From NCBI GenBank assembly GCA_900552855.1, contig USBG01000031.1, positions 1 to 14,973 of the forward strand: a DNA stretch of 14,973 nucleotides, read 5' to 3'. The notes below the pieces were generated by a model. The model was not told the DNA's origin. It saw only the letters and a program-made list of their open reading frames with translations, and did no database searches. Shown in pieces: positions 1-6,713 of this stretch (position 1 is the first letter of the stretch; each line of letters opens with the position of its first letter). Origin of the DNA: an uncultured Phascolarctobacterium sp. (GTDB lineage Bacteria > Bacillota > Negativicutes > Acidaminococcales > Acidaminococcaceae). The translations under genes were made by a program, and so were the position numbers.

Positions 1-710
1 TGGTATTAATGCTTTTAGCAGCTTTTAGCCTAGTATATTCTAGTTACCATATTATTGAAACTGGCGAGCGTGGTGTAGTACTGCGTTTAGGAAAGTTTAC
101 TGGTATTATGAATGAAGGTTTGAATTTTAAAATTCCTTTTATGGAAAAGGTTGTACCAATGAGTATTCGTGATGATAAGTTTACACTTAAGCTAGAGGTT
201 TCTAGTAGTGATATTCAAAGCATTTCTGTTGAAGAAAGCTTGGTATATGCACTTAATCCTGAAAGCGTAGGCAAGGTTTATCAAACCTATGGTACTAAAT
301 ATGCAGATATTTTGATTCGTCCTGCTTTGGCAGAAATTACTAACAGTGTTATTGCTGCCTATCCTATCGAGCAGTTTGTTGAGAAAAGAACTGAAATCAG
401 TAATAAAATTCGTGAGAAATTTGTTCAGCGTATGGAGGGAACTGGTGTAGTTGTCAAATCTCTTAGCCTGACTGAGCATGATTTTAGTGATGAATACAAT
501 AAAGCTATTGAAGCTAAAAAGGTAGCGGAGCAGGGTGCGTTAAAGGCTAAGTATGACTTGGAACGTGTTACCTTAGAGGCAGAGGCTCAGCTGAAGAAGC
601 AAAAATCCTTAAATGAGCTTGTATTGCGCGAAAAAGCTATTGATAAATGGGATGGCAAGCTTCCTCAATACTATAGTGGCGACAATCTGCCCTTTATTAG
701 TTCTAAATAA
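1..710 (+). CDS. SPFH/prohibitin-like (band 7) membrane protein, 5'-truncated by the window edge
   Basis: The frame is open from base 1: codons before the first ATG at 9 still encode hydrophobic residues, so the true start is probably outside the window. The visible protein begins with the end of a hydrophobic anchor (MLLAAFSLVYSS). It then enters the SPFH core, with ETGERGVVLRLGKF, a GLNFKIPF segment and the FVEKRTEISNKI helix. From about residue 165 to 210 there is a charged, alanine-rich coiled coil (AIEAKKVAEQGALKAKYDLE), as in prohibitins. The end, WDGKLPQYYSGDNLPF, is common in bacterial members of the family. These proteins oligomerise at the membrane and often act as scaffolds for proteases or lipid domains; the partner here is unknown. 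A hairpin follows the stop. Family assignment is strong, role open. Confidence 0.88.
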   Translation, partial: VLMLLAAFSLVYSSYHIIETGERGVVLRLGKFTGIMNEGLNFKIPFMEKVVPMSIRDDKFTLKLEVSSSDIQSISVEESLVYALNPESVGKVYQTYGTKYADILIRPALAEITNSVIAAYPIEQFVEKRTEISNKIREKFVQRMEGTGVVVKSLSLTEHDFSDEYNKAIEAKKVAEQGALKAKYDLERVTLEAEAQLKKQKSLNELVLREKAIDKWDGKLPQYYSGDNLPFISSK

Positions 711-721
711 GACTGAAAAAT

Positions 722-750
722 TATGGAGAAGTGAGCTGTGCTTCTCCATA
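722..750. terminator. Hairpin after the SPFH gene, possible weak terminator
   Basis: A perfect 10-bp stem (722-731 with 741-750; TATGGAGAAG / CTTCTCCATA) closes a 9-nt loop 11 bases after the SPFH stop. There is no good T run on the + side. On the - strand the stem is followed by ATTTTTC. It may stop transcription weakly or stabilise the 3' end of the mRNA. Confidence 0.5.
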
Positions 751-881
751 TATGCTTTATAATACTTGTGAAAATATGCTAAAATATGGTGTAAGAGACT
801 GTATAGCCATAAGAATTTTTGCGGATTGCGCTGAGTGTGATTTGTAGAATAATGATTGTTTTTAGGTGGGAGGTACATATT

Positions 882-1487
882 TTGAGAAAATTTTTAGTTG
901 TAGACTTTGAATTCACTACTTATACAAGACCTGTTGGCAGACCTAGCGGTTATTTTTCTGAGATTATAGAAATTGGTGCTGTGCTGCTCAATGGTGATAC
1001 CTTTGCTGAAGAAGGACGCTATCAAAGCTTTGTAAAGCCCAAATTCTTCCCTAAGCAGGCTAAGGATTCTTTGGCGTTTTGTATGATTACCGATAAGGAT
1101 ATGAAAGCCGCTATTGAATATCCTGAGATGGTAAAAAAGATGGCAGATATGTACGTTCCTGGCGAAACATATCTTGTTGCCTGGGGCGATAGCGACTACA
1201 AGGTAATTGATACTGCCTGCCAACGCTACAAGATTGATAATCCTATTCTTAAGGAAGATTATCTTGATTTAGCTTATGCTTATAAGCTGATGCATGATCA
1301 TAACTACACCACTGGTCTTAAGGCTGCTACTGAGGAGCAGGAGGTAGACACTGCAGGCTTGTGGCATACTGCCTTTGATGATGCCAATAACACAGGCAAG
1401 CTACTGAAAAAGCTGATTGAAAAGGGCTGGAAGCCTGAGGATTATTTCCAAAAGCTAGCAGAGCTGGAGGCGGAAAAGCAGCAATAA
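882..1487 (+). CDS. DEDDh-family 3'-5' exonuclease (KapD/DnaQ-like)
   Basis: A single-domain RNase T/DnaQ-type exonuclease of 201 aa. ExoI is VVDFEFT (D8, E10), ExoII is the WGDSDYKVID region (D105 most likely), and ExoIII is HTAFDDA (H162 with D167), giving the complete DEDDh metal-binding set. Such enzymes remove nucleotides from 3' ends of DNA or RNA using two divalent metals; the substrate here is unknown. The start chosen is TTG at 882, because AGGTGGGAGG at 864-873 lies 8 nt upstream and the protein then begins at the first strand of the fold. The longer reading from the ATG at 819 adds 21 unlikely residues. It stands between two hairpins and is probably transcribed alone. It resembles the KapD (sporulation inhibitor) branch, but that name is not secure. 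Confidence 0.88.
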   Translation: MRKFLVVDFEFTTYTRPVGRPSGYFSEIIEIGAVLLNGDTFAEEGRYQSFVKPKFFPKQAKDSLAFCMITDKDMKAAIEYPEMVKKMADMYVPGETYLVAWGDSDYKVIDTACQRYKIDNPILKEDYLDLAYAYKLMHDHNYTTGLKAATEEQEVDTAGLWHTAFDDANNTGKLLKKLIEKGWKPEDYFQKLAELEAEKQQ

Positions 1488-1518
1488 AGATATTTTATAA
1501 ATATTAGTGATGTTAAGG

Positions 1519-1565
1519 AAAAGGAGGAGTACGAGGATTGAGCGTGCTTCTCCTTATGTTTTTGG
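1519..1565 (+). terminator. Rho-independent terminator after the exonuclease gene
   Basis: A 9-bp stem with one G-U pair (1521-1529 AAGGAGGAG with 1547-1555 CTTCTCCTT) is followed by ATGTTTTT. It lies 31 nt after the exonuclease stop. The rest of the gap to 1780 (about 210 bases) holds a small hairpin (GTCGC...GCGAC near 1640) and a TATAAT at 1678-1683 without a clear -35. No gene was seen there. Confidence 0.7.
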
Positions 1566-1779
1566 AAAATTAGTATATTTGTAGTTGGTTATGGGCGATA
1601 AGTTATTGATGGTATAGGTGGAGCTTCATTAGAATAAATGTCGCCTTGGTAGCGACCAACGCAGAAGAAGTATTTTATATAATAGGTATGTAGGTTGAAG
1701 AAATACTTAATGTGGGATGTCCTTTAGGCTGTGTGGGAGCTGCATGGAGGAATACATGGTGGCTATAGGAGAGGTGCTT

Positions 1780-1986
1780 ATGAGCAGACATAAATTACGT
1801 AAATGTCCTAAATGTGGTAGCAATAATGTGGCAGAGATTTTGTATGGTATGCCTGATTTTAATGATTACAAGCTGCAGGCAGATTTAAAGGCTGGCAAAA
1901 TTGTTTGTGGTGGCTGCTGTATAAGTGGGAATGACCCAGAATATAGATGTAATGAGTGTGGCTGTGAATTTGGAAAAGACTGTTAA
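1780..1986 (+). CDS. Small zinc-ribbon protein of unknown function
   Basis: A 68-aa protein with two cysteine pairs that probably bind one zinc: CPKCG at residues 9-13 and CNECG near the C terminus. Between them is a conserved-looking middle with YGMPDF and IVCGGCCISGNDPEYRC. This pattern is common in a small uncharacterised family of Bacillota and other bacteria, usually found as a stand-alone gene. The start at 1780 is preceded by GGAGAGG with 5-nt spacing. An in-frame ATG at 1756 with its own GGAGG is possible and would add 8 residues. The protein may be a nucleic-acid or protein adaptor, but nothing visible fixes a role. The macro-domain gene begins 27 nt downstream with its own ribosome site, so the two may be co-transcribed. 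Confidence 0.75.
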   Translation: MSRHKLRKCPKCGSNNVAEILYGMPDFNDYKLQADLKAGKIVCGGCCISGNDPEYRCNECGCEFGKDC

Positions 1987-2013
1987 GTAATGAGTTTGGG
2001 GAGGTAGTTGCCA

Positions 2014-3087
2014 ATGCCGTTAAAGATAGTACGCAATAATATTGTTAATATGGAGGCTGATGCCATTGTAAATACTGCCAATTATTTTCCTATTGTTGGC
2101 AGTGGTGTTGATTCAACTATTTATGAGGCAGCGGGCTTTAGGCAGCTTTTGGGTGAACGCCAAAAAATTGGCGAGATTCCCTACGGTGATGTAGTGGCTA
2201 CGCCAGCCTTTGCTTTGAAGTCTAAATATATTTTTCATGCGGTGACACCTTGCTGGCGAGGTGGTGATAATGGCGAGGCTGAGCTTTTGCGCAGCTGCTA
2301 CGAAAAAATTATGCAGTTGGCGATTACTTATAATTGCCAAAGCATAGCTATGCCACTTTTAGCAACTGGTAACAATGCTTATCCTAAGGGACTATCTTTG
2401 CAGCTGGCTACAGAGGTTATTACCTCATATTTAGCTAATTTTGACATTATGGTCTACTTAGTAGTATACGACAAAGCTTCCTTTACTGTGGCTGGTAAGC
2501 TGTTTGCAGACATAGAAAGCATGCTGGATGAAAGCGATATAAAGGACGAGTATTTTTATGAGGAATTTGAGTGCTTTGAAAAATTTATAGACAAAGGCTA
2601 TAAAGAAAATAGAAGGCCTCATAATGATTATCAAGAGAAGCTATGCTGTTCATTAGAATACGATGATGTTCGTGAAAAGAAAAGCAGATTTAGCGCTGCT
2701 CCTAAAGCCGATGCCAAAAAGAAAATTAGTGGTATTGAGCTTGATGAGGCGCTGACCAGACTATTAAAAAAAACAGAGCCTGTAAGCTTTTCCGAAAAGC
2801 TTTTTCAGCTGATAAATGAGCGTGGCATGGATGATGTTGAGGTATATAAAAACGCTAATATCGACCGTAAGCTATTTTCAAAATTACGTAAAAAGAATTA
2901 CAAGCCTAGCAAGAATACGGTAATTGCTTTGGCTATTGCTTTAAAGCTAAGCCTTGATGAAGCAGAGGAGCTATTGCAGTATGCAGGCTTTGCCTTGGTC
3001 CCTAATAATAGGTTTGATAGCATTATCAAATACTGTTTCAAGCATGAGGTTTATAATATTTATGAGATAAATATAGCCTGTTTATAG
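2014..3087 (+). CDS. Macro-domain protein with C-terminal HTH-like region; C terminus probably altered
   Basis: A 357-aa two-part protein. Residues 1 to about 165 form a macro domain that binds or hydrolyses ADP-ribose derivatives: the adenosine-binding AIVNTAN (N20, N23) and the loop GSGVDSTIYEAAG are visible, then HAVTPCW and MPLLATGNNAYPKG. A charged linker covers about 165-255. The last 100 residues resemble a phage-repressor-like helical domain (VEVYKNANIDRKLFSKLRKK, then KNTVIALAIALKLSLDEAEELL) known from similar macro proteins. The start at ATG 2014 follows GGGGAGG by 9 nt; a TTG at 2008 is too close to it. The protein ends IYEINIACL, whereas relatives as I recall them continue past the EIN motif with a short FAFDQ-type tail. 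Here the reading frame enters a second macro-gene fragment, so the end looks recombined. It may be an ADP-ribose hydrolase or sensor. Confidence 0.82.
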   Translation: MPLKIVRNNIVNMEADAIVNTANYFPIVGSGVDSTIYEAAGFRQLLGERQKIGEIPYGDVVATPAFALKSKYIFHAVTPCWRGGDNGEAELLRSCYEKIMQLAITYNCQSIAMPLLATGNNAYPKGLSLQLATEVITSYLANFDIMVYLVVYDKASFTVAGKLFADIESMLDESDIKDEYFYEEFECFEKFIDKGYKENRRPHNDYQEKLCCSLEYDDVREKKSRFSAAPKADAKKKISGIELDEALTRLLKKTEPVSFSEKLFQLINERGMDDVEVYKNANIDRKLFSKLRKKNYKPSKNTVIALAIALKLSLDEAEELLQYAGFALVPNNRFDSIIKYCFKHEVYNIYEINIACL

Positions 3088-3415
3088 TGCTAGACGTGGT
3101 GACTACAAGCGCTTATACGAGTGCTATTGGAATATTTATAATCAGGCATTGGCAAATGGATATAATGAAATTGCAGTACCTAATATGGGAATTGTGGGCG
3201 GATATCCTGAGGATAAGGCACGTGGTATTGCTATTAAGGCGCTGTGTGAATGGTGTGATGCACATCCTTTTTCCGGACTTAGAGTAATGTTAATTTGTGG
3301 TACAGAAAAGAGAAGTTAGGAATATAGTAATAGCTATGAACGCTTTGATGAAAAAGGCAGAAAACCCATAGAAAGCAGTATTGATGAGGATAAGCTGTAT
3401 AACAGTACTAGGTAA
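3077..3415 (+). pseudogene. Decayed fragment of a second macro-domain gene
   Basis: In the frame one base on from the upstream macro gene, 3077-3319 reads PVYSARRGDYKRLYECYW, then IYNQALANGYNEIAVPNMGI, VGGYPEDKARGIAIKALCEW and LRVMLICG. This matches the second half of a macro domain: the PVY strand, the LRSCY-like helix, the IAVPNMGxxxGGYP loop and the last strand. It lacks a start, the adenosine-binding NxAN half and a ribosome site, and it meets a TAG at 3317. Sequence in the same frame after that stop (EYSNSYERFDEKGRKP) runs to TAA at 3413-3415 and may be the original C-terminal tail. It overlaps the last 11 bases of the intact macro gene, so a deletion probably fused two neighbouring macro genes. 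It is unlikely to be translated. Confidence 0.72.
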
Positions 3416-3516
3416 ATTATTATATGAAGAATTTTGAATTCCACAGAGATACAGAGCGTCAGTATCAGGAATATGCAGAGCTGCTGAAAAAGCTGTTTTT
3501 TGTTTGATTTATAATA

Positions 3517-3567
3517 AACTCCTGCTAGAGCACTGAGTTAGTGTTTCTGGCAGGAGTTATTTTGTTT
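3517..3567 (+). terminator. Rho-independent terminator
   Basis: A 12-bp stem with one G-U pair (3517-3528 AACTCCTGCTAG with 3547-3558 CTGGCAGGAGTT) is extended inside by GCACT/AGTGT and followed by ATTTTGTTTG. It ends the macro-gene region before the next gene at 3613. Confidence 0.85.
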
Positions 3568-3612
3568 GCGGAGAATTATTCAAGATAAGACTTTTTATAT
3601 GAGGAGACGGAT

Positions 3613-4230
3613 ATGGAAATAATTAGAGAAATGGGCTTTCGCAAGCTATATCAGCAATATGTGTATATAGAGTATAAGGACAAGCCGGATGTTTTAGCAC
3701 AGTATTTTGCAGGTGGTGAAGAGGCAACGGGCGTATTGGCCTTTTGCTATGTGGACCATGAGGCTGGACTTACCTATGAGGTGCTGGCGCTTGCAAAACG
3801 AGATGGTGAAGTACTTGATTTTTATGCTGGCAATGATGATATATCTATTATGCTAAGGTATGCAACTGTAGCCGAGGCAGAGGCGCTGCTGCTGCCGAGC
3901 GTATTGCCACCATTAAAGGCTTACGCGGACAAGGTAGAGCGTGTGGTAATTGGCTATGCTCACAGTGAGAATGTTGCTAAAGCACGGCAATTGGTTAACC
4001 TGGACCCGTTCAGGCATGAGGAATATCCTGACGATGTATTGGTATATCTAGTCCATGGAGATGACCATATAGAAGGCTGCTATGTGCGTGTTGAAGGCAT
4101 AGGTGAGATGAATTTGACAGGAACGCTTCTTAATGAACCAGAGTACGATTTTGGTTTGCACGTAGGCGATAGCTTCGATTTTTATCTTGTTAAAAATGAA
4201 CGTGGCATTATGTGTATGGCGATGAGATAG
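3613..4230 (+). CDS. Uncharacterised cytoplasmic protein, possible immunity-type fold at C terminus
   Basis: A 205-aa soluble protein with no signal peptide or membrane segment, starting at ATG 3613 with GAGGAGA about 6 nt upstream. It is acidic and has no catalytic motif I recognise. The last 65 residues have an ordered pattern: EYPDDVLVYLVHGD, then EGCYVRVEGIGEMNLTGTLL, then NEPEYDFGLHVGDSFDFYLV. This resembles the C-terminal part of small DUF2314/DUF2185-type domains, in which a strand, a TGxLxNxP turn and a GD-x-hydrophobic strand recur. Those domains are often linked to immunity genes, but the match is by eye only. It is bracketed by terminators on both sides and is probably a single-gene transcript. 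A long uncharacterised N-terminal part (about 1-135) is unexplained. Confidence 0.7.
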   Translation: MEIIREMGFRKLYQQYVYIEYKDKPDVLAQYFAGGEEATGVLAFCYVDHEAGLTYEVLALAKRDGEVLDFYAGNDDISIMLRYATVAEAEALLLPSVLPPLKAYADKVERVVIGYAHSENVAKARQLVNLDPFRHEEYPDDVLVYLVHGDDHIEGCYVRVEGIGEMNLTGTLLNEPEYDFGLHVGDSFDFYLVKNERGIMCMAMR

Positions 4231-4263
4231 AGATTGATGTGATATTTTGTTTATAAGTAAAAT

Positions 4264-4303
4264 ATAAAACCTGAGTTTTTTGTAAGAGAGGCTCAGTTTT
4301 TTA
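4264..4303 (+). terminator. Rho-independent terminator after the 205-aa gene
   Basis: A short stem (AAAACCTGAG 4266-4275 with CTCAGTTTT 4292-4300, one bulged C) is followed by a T run to 4302. It sits 33 nt after the preceding stop. The rest of the gap to 4469 holds two TATAAT-like boxes and no convincing gene. Confidence 0.6.
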
Positions 4304-4365
4304 AAATATGATTAAATTATATGAGAGCAATGAATTAAGTGTCAGAATTTGTCTGTTTCATATTG

Positions 4366-4383
4366 TATAATTGCATATATAAT
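4366..4383 (+). promoter_or_regulatory. Possible -10 boxes for the HNH endonuclease gene
   Basis: Two TATAAT hexamers (4366-4371 and 4378-4383) lie in the AT-rich gap between a terminator and the HNH gene. No TTGACA-like -35 sits at the right distance from either, so this is a weak prediction resting on position and the -10 match. Confidence 0.3.
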
Positions 4384-4468
4384 GAAAAAGAGGTTTTATA
4401 TGCAGGATTTAATCGGTCTGTGGGGAATATATTAGTTATACAATTTGCTTAGGAAGGGAGTGAGTAAA

Positions 4469-5467
4469 GTGCTTACAGCTGGTTGGGCTTTAAAGGAATA
4501 TGAAATTAATGACAAATTTTATTCTGAGGACGAGCTGTGGGGCGCTATCAATAATGTTCTCAGTCCTAGAAGCAAAAATACTACAAGCTATAAATTTTGT
4601 TTTTTGAAGTCAATTTTAGATAATATATACAACGTAAATGAAAATCTAGAAATGTCAATGCTTGATATTTTTTCACGCTTTGCTGAGATTTATTGGAACC
4701 TTATCGTAAAGCATCATCTGAATCAGATTCAACGAGGCAAAAAATCTGCTATAGGTAATTTGATTGAGGAAACTAGAAAGCGCAGTAATGCATGTGATGA
4801 TATGCGCTATGAATGGCTGCCAGAGGCAGAAAAGCAGCTGTTGGTACGTTGTGTAGTAACAGAATGCAGCAAATATGTTGTAGGTGCATTGTGTGCAGAT
4901 TTGCGTGGTATCGTTTATGGCTTTGATAAGCGGAAAACTAAGATTAAGTTTAACTATAGTGCGTACATTTTCTTGGTTAAATATGCTTATATGATAGGTA
5001 AGCTTAATTACTTTGAATGGATTAAGTACATGGAAGGTATTAATGATAGAGAAGTGACCTACAATATAGCTTCTTGTCTTGATGATTCTTCTAAGCGTAC
5101 CGATTTGAGTCGTTATAGAAAAATGTTGATGGATGGTCTTAACCAGCATACCTGCTTCTATTGTGGCAAGGAGCTGCGAAGTAATTGCGATGTGGACCAT
5201 TTTATCCCTTGGTCCTTTGTTAAGGATGATAAGGCGTGGAATTTTGTAACTTCATGCAAAAGCTGTAATTCTAGTAAGAACGATAAACTTACAGAGCGTT
5301 TTTACATTGATGCAGTGGTTAAGCAGAATCAGGAGCTGAAACAAAAGCCGATGCTTTTGAACGAATTTAAGATGGATTTTGAAGGCTATAACGATAATAG
5401 ACTGTTAGACATGTATAATAGTGCAGCGTTTAATGGCTTCGTAACTGGATGGCGACCAAGAGGGTAA
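4469..5467 (+). CDS. HNH endonuclease with N-terminal helical domain
   Basis: A 332-aa protein with a C-terminal HNH nuclease motif. CFYCG (C229, C232) and CKSCN (C263, C266) form a zinc-binding frame around VDHFIPWSF (D243, H244), N258 and NSSKNDK, so the ββα-metal catalytic set is complete. Such nucleases cut DNA with one divalent metal. The first 220 residues are mostly helical, with an SYKFCFLKSILDNI segment near residue 40; similar N-terminal regions occur in stand-alone HNH proteins that I associate with defence loci (recalled, not searched). GTG at 4469 is chosen because AAGGGAG lies 8 nt upstream; a TTG at 4445 has no ribosome site. The methyltransferase gene follows after 28 nt, so they may form an operon. 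Phage defence is possible but unproven; no DNA-modification partner is visible. Confidence 0.85.
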   Translation: MLTAGWALKEYEINDKFYSEDELWGAINNVLSPRSKNTTSYKFCFLKSILDNIYNVNENLEMSMLDIFSRFAEIYWNLIVKHHLNQIQRGKKSAIGNLIEETRKRSNACDDMRYEWLPEAEKQLLVRCVVTECSKYVVGALCADLRGIVYGFDKRKTKIKFNYSAYIFLVKYAYMIGKLNYFEWIKYMEGINDREVTYNIASCLDDSSKRTDLSRYRKMLMDGLNQHTCFYCGKELRSNCDVDHFIPWSFVKDDKAWNFVTSCKSCNSSKNDKLTERFYIDAVVKQNQELKQKPMLLNEFKMDFEGYNDNRLLDMYNSAAFNGFVTGWRPRG

Positions 5468-5495
5468 GTGTTTTAGATTGTTTAAGGAGATTACC

Positions 5496-6080
5496 ATGTC
5501 CACTCTAACCTTTTACCAAAACAATGCTATAGAGTATGCTGCAGAGACTGCCAATGTGGATTTTACAGCTACGCAGGAGCGTTTTCTTAAATACTTGCCA
5601 ATTGGTAGTCATATTTTGGATTTTGGCTGTGGCAGCGGACGTGATAGCAAATGCTTTTTTGAGCGTGGCTATGCTGTTACGGCTACGGATGGCTGCAAGG
5701 AGTTTGTGGCGCTGGCAAGCAGTTATACTGGTTTGGAAGTTAAGGAGCTGCTTTTTAATGATTTGGATGCTGAAAACGTATATGATGGCGTGTGGGCCTG
5801 TGCAAGCATTCTTCATTTGCCTAAGGAGGAGCTAAAGGACGTGTTGTGCAAAATTTGCAGAGCTCTTAAAAATGGTGGCTATTTTTACACTAGCTTTAAA
5901 TATGGTTCCTTTGAAGGAAAAGTAAATGGACGTTATTTTACGTATCTTGATGAGGATGGCTTTGCGGAGCTTTTGGCTGCTGTGCCTGAGCTTAAAGCTA
6001 TTGAGCAATGGGTGAGTGGCGATGTGCGTACTGGTAGAGGTGCGGAAAAGTGGCTGAATGTGATTATGCAAAAGGCCTAG
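5496..6080 (+). CDS. Class I SAM-dependent methyltransferase (TehB-like/small-molecule type)
   Basis: A 194-aa Rossmann-fold methyltransferase. Motif I is LDFGCGSGRD (residues 41-50), the acidic end of strand 2 is D65 (TATDG), and the post-motif region contains WACASILHLPKEEL followed by GGYFYTSFKYG. No DPPY-type DNA-methylase motif is present, so a small molecule or protein is the more likely substrate. Related genes are usually annotated only as class I SAM-dependent methyltransferase, some as TehB-like. The start at ATG 5496 follows AAGGAG with 6-nt spacing; an earlier in-frame TTG at 5478 lacks a ribosome site. It follows the HNH gene closely. It is convergent with the YolD gene, with an elaborate hairpin in between. 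Confidence 0.88.
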   Translation: MSTLTFYQNNAIEYAAETANVDFTATQERFLKYLPIGSHILDFGCGSGRDSKCFFERGYAVTATDGCKEFVALASSYTGLEVKELLFNDLDAENVYDGVWACASILHLPKEELKDVLCKICRALKNGGYFYTSFKYGSFEGKVNGRYFTYLDEDGFAELLAAVPELKAIEQWVSGDVRTGRGAEKWLNVIMQKA

Positions 6081-6125
6081 TGTAATGGCTGTAATTAAAA
6101 ACAAAACTAGCTTCATTAACTAAAG

Positions 6126-6226
6126 AAAGACTAGAATTTGGGTATTTTGTACCGACCACTAAAAGTTGGATTATTGAATCTAACTTTTAGAGTCAAGTGC
6201 ATTTTCTCAAATTCTAGTCTTTTTGC
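6126..6226. terminator. Compound hairpin between convergent genes, probable bidirectional terminator
   Basis: A perfect 15-bp outer stem (6126-6140 with 6208-6222; AAAGACTAGAATTTG and its complement) encloses a second hairpin at 6159-6190 (12 bp, one G-T mismatch). The right arm runs into TTTTTG, typical of termination on the + strand. The left flank is less T-rich for the - strand. It serves the methyltransferase gene and perhaps the polymerase operon. The loop carries an IS-like palindrome listed separately. Confidence 0.7.
6148..6201. repeat. 54-bp TG...CA palindrome resembling paired IS3-family ends
   Basis: The left half begins TGTACCGACCACTAAAAGTT. The right half, read on the other strand, begins TGCACTTGACTCTAAAAGTT. 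The halves match at about 17 of 23 positions, and an 8-nt spacer separates them. TG...CA ends with an AAAAGTTRGA core are typical of IS150-group IS3 elements. T-rich sequence lies on both sides, so a short target duplication cannot be judged. No transposase is present. It could instead be an ordinary inner terminator stem. Confidence 0.4.
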
Positions 6227-6302
6227 TTTGCGTAAATAAAAATTCTTAAACTATATATGGTTGGCTTAAACTGGTGCTTTGCTGCAATAGCCTTCTGTTT
6301 TG

Positions 6303-6713
6303 TTAATCGTTAAAGTCTATACTCATAATACTGCTAAACGCTATTTTTCTTCCGCCCTCTAGGATTATGAGTTTTGCGTATTCATCCAGTCTTTTAACGT
6401 GAGCTGTAATCCTTTGCGTGCTAGCTGGGGAAGCCTCGTCAACAAAGCAGATGGTTATAAGTGGCTTTTGGTTAATTATTTCTTGTAAATGGTCTAGCTG
6501 GCGCTTTAGTATTTCTAGCTCATATTCTGCGGGCTTTTGTTGCTGTTCAAGATATTGGCAAATATTTTTGATTGCTTCTTCGTGTCCGGATAAAGCTGCA
6601 AAGGGTGCAAACTGTGCTGCACGCATACCAAGAGCCATATGGGGGTGTTGGCGTGATTTAAGATATGGTTTATGCAAAATGGCAGCGTATTTATCTAAGG
6701 AGATTTGCTTCAT
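6303..6713 (-). CDS. YolD-like protein, partner of the Y-family polymerase
   Basis: A 136-aa protein with the YolD-family signature MALGMRAAQFAPFAALSGHE near residues 26-45, followed by a coiled helix (EYELEILKRQLDHLQEII). A β-rich second half (PLITICFVDE, HVKRLDEYAKLIILEGGRKI) resembles the usual YolD-like core. In Bacillota, YolD-like genes are commonly found directly next to UvrX/UmuC-type polymerases and are thought to help or control them in SOS mutagenesis. Here its ATG overlaps the polymerase's TGA in an ATGA (6710-6713), with GGAGGTC 9 nt upstream inside the polymerase gene. Translation is therefore probably coupled and the gene shares the LexA-regulated transcript. No enzyme motif is visible. 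Confidence 0.85.
   Translation of the reverse strand: MKQISLDKYAAILHKPYLKSRQHPHMALGMRAAQFAPFAALSGHEEAIKNICQYLEQQQKPAEYELEILKRQLDHLQEIINQKPLITICFVDEASPASTQRITAHVKRLDEYAKLIILEGGRKIAFSSIMSIDFND

Noticed and set aside
758..763. TATAAT before the exonuclease gene as a promoter
   Set aside because: No -35-like hexamer at 16-18 nt and no extended -10, so it is not separable from AT-rich background.
3087..3287. 66-codon open frame on + after the macro gene
   Set aside because: It is a shadow of the decayed second macro fragment, which reads convincingly in a neighbouring frame; the protein from this frame has no sensible pattern.
3424..3507. 27-codon frame MKNFEFHRDTERQYQEYAEL ending before the terminator
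   Set aside because: No convincing ribosome site and no recognisable family; it may be the remains of another gene but cannot be supported.
4400..4435. Mini-frame MQDLIGLWGIY upstream of the HNH gene, possible leader peptide
   Set aside because: AAGAGG lies upstream, but there is no attenuator-like hairpin, codon bias or family support for a leader.
4673..5200. 175-codon frame on - opposite the HNH gene
   Set aside because: No ribosome site or domain; the + strand HNH protein explains the region.
4469..6080. Restriction-modification system
   Set aside because: The methyltransferase lacks DNA-methylase catalytic and target-recognition motifs, and the HNH protein lacks a specificity domain I can identify.
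6126..6222. Integron attC site or CRISPR-like repeat
   Set aside because: The stem arms lack the GTTRRRY/RYYYAAC core sites, and there is no repeated spacer structure.
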